A DNA stretch of 64,000 bases, from positions 39,952-103,951 of the forward strand of contig CAXBML010000009.1 in NCBI GenBank assembly GCA_963976875.1, in the 5' to 3' direction. Under the pieces are notes generated by a model that did no database searches, was not told the origin of the DNA, and saw only the letters and a list, made by a program, of their open reading frames with translations. This document shows positions 44,173-52,008 of this stretch, in pieces. A program made the translations under genes and the position numbers. Numbering within the stretch: the first letter of the stretch is position 1; every line of letters starts with the position of its first letter. The DNA is from Berkiella_A sp963976875 (lineage in GTDB: Bacteria; Pseudomonadota; Gammaproteobacteria; Berkiellales; Berkiellaceae).

Positions 44173-44844
44173 ATGAAACACCACGCAAAATCAGTAGCTT
44201 TACTTTTATTCGGCTTTATTTCGTTTTCTTCGCACGCTTCAATAATTTTTGATGTGACTAATACTTTAGATGTTAACTGCGCAGGCTCCCCTCATGGCTT
44301 ATGGACGAACTCAGATCTTGTTGGCGGAAACTGTTCCAATTATTTTTCTATGGAGGGTACTTTTACTTTATATAATGATGATGCTGATAATGCTAATTGG
44401 TATGCAGTTTTAAGCTCAACAGCTATTAATCCTCAAAACACAAATGCAGATGTTAATCTAACATTCTCAGGGTTCCAGGATTCATGGAGTCCTTACAAAC
44501 AAGAGGATGGTGCTCCTTATAACCCAAGTACAATGGACTTTTTTACGAATATCTTAGGCACTATTGACATTGCGGGCACTTCATATGACTTTGATAGTTT
44601 TGTAGGTGACTATGTTTTTCAATATGGGGAAGGGGCCAATGCGAAAGACGAAAACGAGTATGGGGCCTCCGCTTGGATTCAATCTGCAGATATTAGTTCT
44701 CATCATTGGGATATAAATCTAACACTAACCCCATCTCTTGGTGATTTTGTTGTAGAAGTGCCAGAGCCTAGTCCTCTATTGCTATATACACTGGCGATTC
44801 TCAGTTTCGTTATGGCTAAAAAATGGAAAATATCAAAAATGTAA
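44173..44844 (+). CDS. PEP-CTERM sorting-domain protein
   Basis: 223 residues from the ATG at 44173, with AAGGA six bases upstream. Residues 1-21 are a signal peptide (cut after SHA). The mature part is Asn/Asp/Ser-rich and probably extended beta. The C terminus has the full sorting signal: VPEPSPLLL, a hydrophobic helix (YTLAILSFVMA) and a basic end (KKWKISK). Such proteins are exported and processed by exosortase (EpsH/XrtA) and usually occur with exopolysaccharide genes; none of these is in the window. Confidence 0.88.
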   Translation: MKHHAKSVALLLFGFISFSSHASIIFDVTNTLDVNCAGSPHGLWTNSDLVGGNCSNYFSMEGTFTLYNDDADNANWYAVLSSTAINPQNTNADVNLTFSGFQDSWSPYKQEDGAPYNPSTMDFFTNILGTIDIAGTSYDFDSFVGDYVFQYGEGANAKDENEYGASAWIQSADISSHHWDINLTLTPSLGDFVVEVPEPSPLLLYTLAILSFVMAKKWKISKM

Positions 44845-44918
44845 TCTCACTAACAAACTGATTGGGGAAATCTTATTACCAAGCAAGGGGAAGTTTTAAC
44901 TTCAAAATTTCCATACTG

Positions 44919-44948
44919 TTGACAAAGTATTAATCTGTTCTATATATT
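44919..44948 (+). promoter_or_regulatory. sigma-70 promoter of purEK
   Basis: TTGACA at 44919-44924 and TATATT at 44943-44948, 18 bases apart (or TATATA two bases earlier, spacing 16). It lies about 170 bases upstream of purE and implies a leader of roughly 165 bases. Confidence 0.6.
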
Positions 44949-45081
44949 TTGAACAACATTTGGTTGAATATCTAAGTGCTTTAAACGTGAATATACAAAG
45001 ATGGCTTTGGTGTTATGGTAGGTATTACGTTAGAATTATTAAAATTTAAATTTGTTTTAATTAGCAAAAAAATTAATAATA

Positions 45082-45107
45082 GACGCTTATTATTTTGATT
45101 AAGCGTC
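45082..45107 (+). promoter_or_regulatory. hairpin next to the purE ribosome-binding site
   Basis: GACGCTTA pairs perfectly with TAAGCGTC around a 10-base loop; the stem ends 11 bases before the purE ATG and covers part of the TCAGG that would serve as ribosome-binding site. It could be a translational control element or a DNA operator. It does not match the E. coli PurR box. Confidence 0.4.
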
Positions 45108-45118
45108 AGGTTTAAAAT

Positions 45119-45604
45119 ATGCATGCAAAAGTAGCTGTTATTATGGGGTCTCGGAGTGACTGGGAAACCATGAAGTATTGTAAAGAAACACTTGAAATAC
45201 TGGAAATTGAGTACAATTGTGAAGTGGTTTCCGCTCATCGAACTCCAGATAAGATGTTTCAATTTGCCGAACAAGCTCGAAATAATGGCACAAAAATAAT
45301 TATTGCCGGGGCGGGTGGGGCAGCCCACTTACCCGGGATGATAGCTGCTAAGTCTTCATTACCTGTCATTGGTGTTCCAATCAAGAGCCAGAACTTAAAT
45401 GGTCTTGACTCTCTCTTTTCCATTGCCCAAATGCCAAAAGGCATTTGTGTCGCAACAATGTCTATTGGTAAATCCGGCGCTATTAATGGCGCTATTTTAG
45501 CAGCATCTATATTGTCACTGACAGATAGTCAGATTCTTGCTAATTTAGAATCTTTCAGAAAAAAACAAACCGAAGAGGTGTTGCACCATGCTACCTTCGA
45601 CTAA
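45119..45604 (+). CDS. purE: N5-carboxyaminoimidazole ribonucleotide mutase
   Basis: 161 residues, the size of class I PurE. It carries VAVIMGSRSDWETMK (phosphate and substrate loop), VVSAHRTPDKM with the catalytic His, and the IIIAGAGGAAHLPGMIAAKS segment. It moves the carboxyl group from N5-CAIR to CAIR in purine synthesis. Its 3' end overlaps purK by 17 bases. Confidence 0.95.
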   Translation: MHAKVAVIMGSRSDWETMKYCKETLEILEIEYNCEVVSAHRTPDKMFQFAEQARNNGTKIIIAGAGGAAHLPGMIAAKSSLPVIGVPIKSQNLNGLDSLFSIAQMPKGICVATMSIGKSGAINGAILAASILSLTDSQILANLESFRKKQTEEVLHHATFD

Positions 45605-46628
45605 GACTATTGGTATTATAGGTGGTGGCCAGTTAGCAAAACTCATGGCATTGGAAGGTATTCGCCTTGGGTTTCACTTTAAGTTTTGGGCTGATTCAAA
45701 CTCTTCTGCAATATCAGAATTAGGTCCGCGCTATGATTCCACGAATAGTTCTTTACTATCATTTTGCCAAAGTGTTGATACCGTAGTCGTTGATTATGAG
45801 CATATACCATTACATGAGATTGAAGTGATAGAGCAGTTCTCACCTTATTCTGGAAGCGCCAAGTTACTTAGGGTTGGGCGAGATCGGCTGTCTGAGAAAT
45901 TATTACAAGAAGAATTAGGGCTGCCAGCAAATGACTATGTCCAATTTGAGAGTGTTGATGATATTAATGCTGTAAAAGATAAGCTGGGTTTTCCATTTAT
46001 TCTCAAAAAACGTTTAAATAGCTATGATGGTAAAGGCTTAATACTAATCAAAAATAGCGATGAGCTGGCGCAAGTTTCACAGCAGCAGGACCTTGAGCAA
46101 TATATCGCTGAAAAGTTTATCTCTTTTGATAAAGAGTACTCCTTGATTAGTGTTCGAGATAAAATGGGTAATTTTAGCTCTTATGATGTATGTGAGAATA
46201 CCCATCAAGATGGCATTTTAGTCCAATCCAAAAATATCGTAAATCCTATTGTACAAAAGCAAGCAAATTTCATTAATCAAATGATTGCAGAACAATGCGA
46301 CTATATTGGCATTTTTGCGGTTGAATATTTTTCAGTTAATGAAAAACTGGTCATTAATGAAATTTCTCCCAGAGTGCATAATTCAGGACATTGGACTTTA
46401 GATGCATCTGTTTGTAGCCAGTTTGAAAATCACTTACGTGCTTGTGTGGGCTTACCTTTGGGCGCAACCACCAGTCATATTCAGACAACAATGTTTAATA
46501 TTATTGGTGACTTTGCCCTATATCAAGACCTACTCAATGAGCCTCATGCAAAAATATATCATTACAACAAAACTCCAAGACCCAACCGTAAAATCGGACA
46601 TATAAATTTTTCTGAGGTTAAAGTTTAA
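45588..46628 (+). CDS. purK: N5-carboxyaminoimidazole ribonucleotide synthase
   Basis: 346 residues, ATP-grasp enzyme that makes N5-CAIR from AIR, ATP and bicarbonate. It contains IGIIGGGQLAKLMALEGIRL at the N terminus, PFILKKRLNSYDGKG in the ATP-binding domain, AEKFISFDKEYSLI, and the metal-site motif VINEISPRVHNSGHWTLDA. It starts inside purE, so the two are translated together. A frameshifted small gene begins four bases after its stop. Confidence 0.95.
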   Translation: MLPSTKTIGIIGGGQLAKLMALEGIRLGFHFKFWADSNSSAISELGPRYDSTNSSLLSFCQSVDTVVVDYEHIPLHEIEVIEQFSPYSGSAKLLRVGRDRLSEKLLQEELGLPANDYVQFESVDDINAVKDKLGFPFILKKRLNSYDGKGLILIKNSDELAQVSQQQDLEQYIAEKFISFDKEYSLISVRDKMGNFSSYDVCENTHQDGILVQSKNIVNPIVQKQANFINQMIAEQCDYIGIFAVEYFSVNEKLVINEISPRVHNSGHWTLDASVCSQFENHLRACVGLPLGATTSHIQTTMFNIIGDFALYQDLLNEPHAKIYHYNKTPRPNRKIGHINFSEVKV

Positions 46629-46632
46629 TACC

Positions 46633-46915
46633 ATGTCTTTCTTTAAAACGCCAATACTCCGTTTGAAAGATTCAGAAGCGAAAAAAAAACAAGTTCGAAA
46701 GTAAAAGCGACGAGGCGCTCTTTGCACTGCCATTTGAAACACAACAACAAATAAAATTAAACAAGTGCCAAATAAAAACTGATGTGGCACTTGAAGTATT
46801 CGAATGTCATAGCATTAAGCGCATTCTACAAAATATATTTCCGATTACCATTATATGTGGTGGCGAAAGAATTAATTTGGTCTTGGGGAATTTGGCGGGG
46901 TTTCAACCTCGCTGA
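46633..46915 (+). pseudogene. small ORF downstream of purK, frameshifted at an A9 run
   Basis: An ATG four bases after the purK stop opens MSFFKTPILRLKDSEAKK, then the frame stops just after a run of nine As (46681-46689). With eight As the frame runs on through DEALFALPFETQQQIKLNK, DVALEVFECHSIKRILQNIF and PITIICGGERINLVLGN to a TGA at 46913, giving 93 residues. Either the gene is broken, or polymerase slippage on the A-run restores it, or there is a sequencing error. Family unknown. Its last 44 bases overlap the opposite-strand gene. Confidence 0.5.
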
Positions 46916-47585
46916 ATGATGTTGTGCTGCGGCTGTTAGTGTGAACATTTCGGTGACTACGCCTAAAATGATTCAAGCCCCCTAAAAATTGATTAAATAG
47001 ACCTCCAGCCGTTGATAATTCTTGTTTTTCATCCGAATCAGACAAATCAAAATTTTCAAGAAGCTGATTCATCTTTGGTTCAACCTCTTCGGCACAATAA
47101 CGATCGTATTCGAGTTGTGCACTTTTAATGAGTTCTGGAAACCGGTCACGAGGGGGCAGATTCTGTCCATAAACATTATAAATATTTTTAAATAAATATT
47201 CTTGACCCGAAACACAGCAGTAAGCGTTCAACATGAGCTTTTCGGCTATTCTTTGAATGTCAGCACGAAAAATATCCGCAAAACTACTTAGCGCTAATTG
47301 AAATTCATTCACAGGAATAAAACTACTATCTTGTACATTTGTGATAATGATACTGTCTACAGAAATAACTTTAGATGAGAAAGACTGGCTCAAAGAAATC
47401 AATTAATCATTTTTAACTTGTGTTAGTATGAGGCTCCTAGAATTACTTGGATCGTCTTGATACGTTATAGTAAACTGCCATTGATAATTATTTTTATCCG
47501 TTATACATCCTTTAATCTCGCCTGCAATATTCCAGCAATATGATATGCAAGGGTATTTTGATAATAGGTTAATGATCTCATTATA
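46872..47585 (-). pseudogene. hypothetical gene interrupted by an in-frame TAA
   Basis: Leftward, a frame without normal start runs from 47585 (NEIINLLSKYPCISY, then GEIKGCITDKNNYQWQF, ending LILTQVKND) to a TAA at 47403-47405, and in the same frame continues at once for 176 codons (MISLSQSFSS ... SEVETPPNSPRPN). The downstream part has only a TTG start without ribosome-binding site, which suggests one longer gene with a nonsense mutation, or suppression or readthrough. The second part is helical with a disordered tail. Alternative: two adjacent small genes. Family unknown. Confidence 0.45.
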
Positions 47586-47643
47586 TCAGTTTAAACCGCC
47601 TAGCATATTAATTAACCCCATGTTGGTAGTCGACTCTTCTAAA

Positions 47644-47943
47644 CTAGGTGTTAAAGACATAATCTAAACTGATATAGTTTTCAGGCTCGGCAAGGTGTTC
47701 TAAAAGCGCTTCAATGTTTTTTTGAAGTTGTTCACTAATTTGGTTAAAAGAATAGATTTTTTTTAACTGTACTTTTGGCTTTTTATTTACCCTTCCAAGA
47801 TAAAGCTCAGTGACTAAACGCAAGACATCCGCGACATGCATAAATTCATATGGATTTTTAAATTTAAAGTTTTTTAATTTATCATTAATTTCAAACAGAA
47901 GGTCACTACTAAACTTTGACCCTTGTAGGTTCAATTTTCCCAT
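47644..47943 (-). CDS. small hypothetical protein (99 aa)
   Basis: GGAG lies seven bases before the ATG at 47943. The protein is helical and Lys/Leu-rich (DELLFEINDKLKNFKFKN-like stretch, then FNQISEQLQKNIEALLEHL), has no cysteine, signal peptide or membrane segment, and no recognised family. It lies directly upstream of the interrupted gene on the same strand. Confidence 0.5.
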   Translation of the reverse strand: MGKLNLQGSKFSSDLLFEINDKLKNFKFKNPYEFMHVADVLRLVTELYLGRVNKKPKVQLKKIYSFNQISEQLQKNIEALLEHLAEPENYISLDYVFNT

Positions 47944-48196
47944 TACTTACTCCGTTATGATTAAAAGTGGAGCAATAATATACTAGAATAATTCCAAGGT
48001 TCAATAATAACTTGGTCTTTGATACGTTATAACACTGTTAGATTTATCTAACAGATGACTATTAATGACCAGGGACTTTGGTCTGTTGCATTCAGAGGCT
48101 GGTTAGGTTGGTTTATACATGTCAATTAATATTTAACTTACAGAGAGTTAAACGTATTAAGTTTAGCTCTCTGTATATATTTCACACTAGTATTAT

Positions 48197-48646
48197 TTAT
48201 TTTCGGCGCCAGACTTGAGTACGACCTAAAAGTGAAATTCCAACAAAACCTCTCACATCAAGTGTTCTGCCATTTTCTGCTACTGTGATTTTCAGATTAT
48301 AAATTTTTCCACTCTTCGGATCTAAAATTTCCCCACCAGACCAAACATTACCACCTGAAGACTTTAGCCCCCATAAAATATTAAGACCTTTTATAGGTTT
48401 GTTTTTAAAGGCGCCTGGGCATTTCGAACAAATACCTTTATCGCCTGGCATTGGATAAACTTTGATGACTTTTCCGTATAGTTTTCCATATGATTCCCAT
48501 ATCTTAACCTCAGAACGAGGACGATTAGTTTTATCATCAATTGTGACCCAAGTGCCAATAGGCGAATGGCTGGCACACCAAGCTACAGAGGATGAAAATA
48601 TTTGAAATAGTAAAATTATACAAAAGCTTAAAGATAAACGTTTCAT
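48197..48646 (-). CDS. DUF2147 family exported protein
   Basis: 149 residues with a signal peptide (about residues 1-24, cut after WCA). The family pattern is complete: SPIGTWVTIDDKTNRPRSEV, IWESYGKLYGKVIKVYP, CSKCPGAFKNKPIKGLNIL, GEILDPKSGKIYNLKI and a terminal RGFVGISLLGRTQVWRR. It is a small lipocalin-like beta barrel in the periplasm; the function is not established. AGGAA lies five bases before the start. Confidence 0.9.
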   Translation of the reverse strand: MKRLSLSFCIILLFQIFSSSVAWCASHSPIGTWVTIDDKTNRPRSEVKIWESYGKLYGKVIKVYPMPGDKGICSKCPGAFKNKPIKGLNILWGLKSSGGNVWSGGEILDPKSGKIYNLKITVAENGRTLDVRGFVGISLLGRTQVWRRK

Positions 48647-48812
48647 TATATTCCTAAATCTAATTGATATTGTAGATAGAACAATCTAGCTGAAATTAGC
48701 AATGTTATACAACCAACAGTAGAGATACCTGGAATAATCACTGATCATGCATATGCTAAGCATAATTTTGCTCTTAAATTTACATATTAGCGGGTTAATT
48801 TTTAGATTCGTT

Positions 48813-48830
48813 GTAGTACGAGTGTACTAC
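48813..48830. promoter_or_regulatory. 18-bp dyad between DUF2147 and RhoGAP genes
   Basis: GTAGTAC-GAGT-GTACTAC is a perfect 7-bp inverted repeat with a 4-base centre in the 316-base divergent gap, about 135 bases before the RhoGAP gene. It could bind a dimeric repressor or activator. Nothing else is recognised in this gap apart from AAGGGG just before the RhoGAP start. Confidence 0.4.
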
Positions 48831-48962
48831 TGTTAATAAATGTTCGACTTTTATATAAACTGCAATAAGCTTGATAACCAACACTATGGTGATATAGACT
48901 AAAATATACTAGCGGGTATAGCACAAAATTTGTGTGTATCATCACTTAATTAAGGGGTTTAT

Positions 48963-50312
48963 ATGCCTTCATTTAAAAAATCAAAGTTGAAATCAATACT
49001 GAAATCGAAAAATGTACTACCCGCTTCGAGGCCAGAAAATCAGACTATAGGTAATACGGGTATACTTAGAGTTATTCGTAAAACGTTTGATTATATTGCT
49101 CAGAATCCCAATAAACTTAATGAGGAAGGCGTTTTAAGGATTTCTGGGGAAAAAACAAGAGTTGATGCTCTTATCTCAAAATTAGCAAGCGATCAGCCTG
49201 TTGTCAGTGAAGATTATTCAATTCATGACTTTGTCGTTGCATTTAAACGTTCGCTGACTGATAAGGCACTCAAAGATGAAAAACTTGAATATTTATCGAG
49301 CTCAGACTACCAGGATCTACATGAGGTCATAAACACAAACAAAGGTGAGCCAAATTATTTAAAAAACTGTGCTACCGCTTTACAAAGATTTATCAGCACA
49401 CTGGCCAGAAGTAATGATCCCAAAAAAGTAGAAGCCGCAGAAATTATATATTCTTTTATTCACCTTGGTCAAAAAGTTAGTAACCATCAAGCTTCAAATA
49501 AAATGGGTCCTTCACAATGCGCCACTTGTATTGGCCCAGCTTTACAACATGCTTTGAATTTTGGCTCAAGCAGCAACCCCAGTGAGGCTATTGAGAGTCA
49601 AAAAATTATAAATACGATAGTGGAGATGGCTATAGGTGAAAGTTATTACAATGAAAAATTTGATGTGAAATTTTCATCATCTATTATCAAACTAAAAGAA
49701 GCTGAAATAAATATAATAAACGAGAATTTAAAGGAATTAGACCAAAAGGCTCAAGATTTAAACAGTCAAATTAATCTTTTTGATGAGGGTGCTAGTAGTC
49801 TAAAATCACAAGTGAAAGAACAGCAAAAAATAGTTTCTGATTCATCTTCAAGTCAGCCTGCTGTTAAAGCAGCTGCCGCACATAGGGATAGACTACTGAT
49901 ACGAGTTGATATACAAACTAATAACAAAAGAAAAGCTCAGTCCCAATTAGCACCAATTCAAGCTGAAATAAAAGAATTACAGCAACAAAAATCTAGCCTT
50001 GAGCTTGCACTATCGACTTTACCTAGACCTAGCTTATCAAGTCATCGAAAAGCTAGCTTGAGTATCGAAAAAGATGGTGCTTCCCAAAGAAATGAAAATA
50101 TTGAAAATAAGCCACCGCAAAATAATGCTCCCCGCAAAACAGCTGTGCAATTTTCATCTCATCGCAATCAAACTGAGCCTAAAAAACCTATTCGTCCAGT
50201 ACCACCTTCTGTTAAAAAAGAAGCAGGCCAGAAAAGAGAATCAAGTGACCTTCCGTCAAACGATAACAATAGAATGAGTTCTGAGGCAAAGAAGCGAAAG
50301 AGTACAAAGTAA
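48963..50312 (+). CDS. RhoGAP-domain protein (eukaryote-like, putative host-directed GAP)
   Basis: 449 residues. Residues about 33-200 match the eukaryotic RhoGAP fold: GILRVIRKTFDYIAQNPNKL, then EEGVLRISGEKTRVDALISK with the arginine finger R59 (family GIFRxSG); IHDFVVAFKRSLTDKAL with K95; and NKMGPSQCATCIGPALQ with N179 (family NKMxxxNLAxxFGPxL). Residues 220-350 form a coiled coil; the tail is Pro/Lys/Ser-rich and disordered. RhoGAPs speed GTP hydrolysis by Rho/Rac/Cdc42, which bacteria lack, so a host target is likely (inference). It differs from bacterial YopE/ExoS-type GAPs. AAGGGG precedes the start. No signal peptide. Confidence 0.85.
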   Translation: MPSFKKSKLKSILKSKNVLPASRPENQTIGNTGILRVIRKTFDYIAQNPNKLNEEGVLRISGEKTRVDALISKLASDQPVVSEDYSIHDFVVAFKRSLTDKALKDEKLEYLSSSDYQDLHEVINTNKGEPNYLKNCATALQRFISTLARSNDPKKVEAAEIIYSFIHLGQKVSNHQASNKMGPSQCATCIGPALQHALNFGSSSNPSEAIESQKIINTIVEMAIGESYYNEKFDVKFSSSIIKLKEAEINIINENLKELDQKAQDLNSQINLFDEGASSLKSQVKEQQKIVSDSSSSQPAVKAAAAHRDRLLIRVDIQTNNKRKAQSQLAPIQAEIKELQQQKSSLELALSTLPRPSLSSHRKASLSIEKDGASQRNENIENKPPQNNAPRKTAVQFSSHRNQTEPKKPIRPVPPSVKKEAGQKRESSDLPSNDNNRMSSEAKKRKSTK

Positions 50313-50580
50313 CATTGTATTAGCTTTAGAGCACAGTTCAACTATAATTTTAAGCTTGTATCTATTTTTATTTGCAGCTTTTAAGGCGTCTATTTATAGT
50401 TAGATACTTAAAATTGTTTTTTGCTACCTGCCAAAATATAGAGCATTATAAAAATATATTTTATAGCACAAATATTGTGTGAAAATTTTTTTGATTTTGG
50501 ATAATTAAACTAGATAAGTTCAACTATATTTATCATAATGGATCATATTTAAATAAATTAAATGAGACAAGAGAAAAAAT

Positions 50581-51594
50581 ATGGACTGTTTTTTCCATAC
50601 AAACCAGCTACTATTTAAACCCAAATATGAGTGGGCTTTGGGTATAAAAATCAAACACCCTGAAACAACTCGCAGGGCAGAAGAAATTTACAAATCTTTA
50701 AAAAACCTGAAAGCTGACTTTAATATAATTGAGCCCAAAAAAATTCCTTTAGGCCTGATTAGAGCAACGCACAATTACCAATTAATTACATTGTATAATA
50801 CGGCTTCGCTTCTGCCTGAAGGTGAAACATTTTATCCCAGTGTTTTTCCACAAAGAATGGTTGCAAAACCTGACCCTAATAATATATATCATTCTGGTTT
50901 TTATTGCTTTGACTCAGGAACGCCTCTTAACAATCAAACTTGGCTAGCTGCAGCATGGAGCGCCGCTTCAAGCTTTGCAGCAGCTGACCATTTGCTCAAA
51001 AGAAAATCTAATGTCGCGTACGCTTTAAGTCGCCCACCCGGACATCATGCTTCTAAGGATACATATGGCGGCTATTGTTATCTGAACAATGCCGCTATTG
51101 CTGCAAATCATCTAAAAAAACATGGTCGAGTTGTAATTTTAGATTTAGATTTTCATCATGGTAATGGTACTCAAGATCTATTTTATAATACAAATCAGAT
51201 TTATTTCATTTCTTTGCATGGTGATCCCAAAAGCTATTTTCCCTATTTTTCAGGGTATCAAACAGAAACGGGTAAGGGAAAAGGCAGAGGATTTAATTGT
51301 AATATAATATTACCTAATGAATGTCACATTAAAAAATATATGCAAATTTTAAATAAGGAAATAATTCCTAATATTAAAAACTTTGAACCAGATTATTTGA
51401 TTATATCGATGGGTTTCGACACTTACGAAGCAGACCCAATTGGAGTATGTGGTTTAACAACCGAAGACTACTTTACTATTTCCAAGCCCTTAGCTCAACT
51501 AAAAATCCCAACGCTAATTTGTCAAGAGGGTGGCTACTATACTAAAGCGCTTGGAGACAACGTGGTTAATTTCCTTCAAAATTTTATCTCCTAA
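50581..51594 (+). CDS. acetylpolyamine amidohydrolase / class II HDAC-like deacetylase
   Basis: 337 residues. Arginase/deacetylase fold: catalytic His pair in SRPPGHHASKDTYGGYCYLN, zinc ligands in VVILDLDFHHGNGT and SMGFDTYEADP, and the catalytic Tyr region CQEGGYY. The N-terminal insert with TFYPSVFPQRM and GFYCFDSGTPLNNQTW is typical of acetylpolyamine amidohydrolases rather than histone deacetylases. It would remove acetyl groups from acetyl-putrescine, -cadaverine or -spermidine. It lies just upstream of three polyamine genes on the same strand, separated by a 414-base gap with its own hairpin and leader ORF. Confidence 0.85.
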   Translation: MDCFFHTNQLLFKPKYEWALGIKIKHPETTRRAEEIYKSLKNLKADFNIIEPKKIPLGLIRATHNYQLITLYNTASLLPEGETFYPSVFPQRMVAKPDPNNIYHSGFYCFDSGTPLNNQTWLAAAWSAASSFAAADHLLKRKSNVAYALSRPPGHHASKDTYGGYCYLNNAAIAANHLKKHGRVVILDLDFHHGNGTQDLFYNTNQIYFISLHGDPKSYFPYFSGYQTETGKGKGRGFNCNIILPNECHIKKYMQILNKEIIPNIKNFEPDYLIISMGFDTYEADPIGVCGLTTEDYFTISKPLAQLKIPTLICQEGGYYTKALGDNVVNFLQNFIS

Positions 51595-51765
51595 ATGTGT
51601 ATCAATCTATTTAGAAATTGATAAACATTTTCATCCAGTTGTAAACACAATTATTGCTGACTACATAGATTTTCCTAAGCTTAAATGGTAGCTAATACTA
51701 TGCTAGATATAAATTCAAGCTATGTGAATTTATAAAAGTATATTTAATATGCCACCTCATAGTTG

Positions 51766-51792
51766 GCCTGCTAAGTACATGATTTAGCAGGC
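51766..51792. promoter_or_regulatory. hairpin in the leader region of the polyamine operon
   Basis: GCCTGCTAA pairs with TTAGCAGGC over 9 bases around a 9-base loop. It is 173 bases past the deacetylase stop and 132 bases before the short leader ORF. It is followed by a T-rich but broken stretch, so it could be a weak terminator for the deacetylase gene or a leader-RNA control element. Confidence 0.45.
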
Positions 51793-51923
51793 TATGGTTA
51801 TGTTATTATTTTGACCTCGTTTGTAAAAGAAAAATCAGCGAGCCTATTTACAATTGTAAACAGTAGTAGTATAAACTCATCTAATTAGTCACAATACTGT
51901 TATTTATATTTGGAGAAACAAAA

Positions 51924-51995
51924 TGGCCGCTTTTAATCCCAACCTTATCTGTAATAATCAAACTGCGAGTATGTTTGTCATTAAAATTGACATAG
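51924..51995 (+). CDS. short leader ORF (23 aa) before ornithine decarboxylase
   Basis: TTGGAG lies seven bases before this ATG, a better ribosome-binding site than that of the following gene. The peptide is MAAFNPNLICNNQLRVCLSL-KLT; its TAG overlaps the AGGA that should serve the decarboxylase start 13 bases later. This arrangement suits translational coupling or attenuation, as with the speFL leader of E. coli speF, but the sequence is unrelated. It may be a chance frame. Confidence 0.4.
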   Translation, partial: WPLLIPTLSVIIKLRVCLSLKLT

Positions 51996-52008
51996 GAATT
52001 GTACAAAC

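Noticed and set aside
44981..45328. 115-codon leftward frame covering the purE start
   Set aside because: It overlaps the promoter, leader and 5' end of purE and has no family resemblance.
48963..50312. YopE/ExoS/SptP-type bacterial GAP
   Set aside because: Those domains use a different four-helix fold and a different arginine-finger context; the order GxLRxSG, then FKRSL, then NKMxxxQ...GPAL is that of the eukaryotic RhoGAP domain.
50581..51594. Histone deacetylase effector acting on host chromatin
   Set aside because: The family fold allows it, but the N-terminal insert and the neighbouring polyamine genes favour acetylpolyamine hydrolysis.
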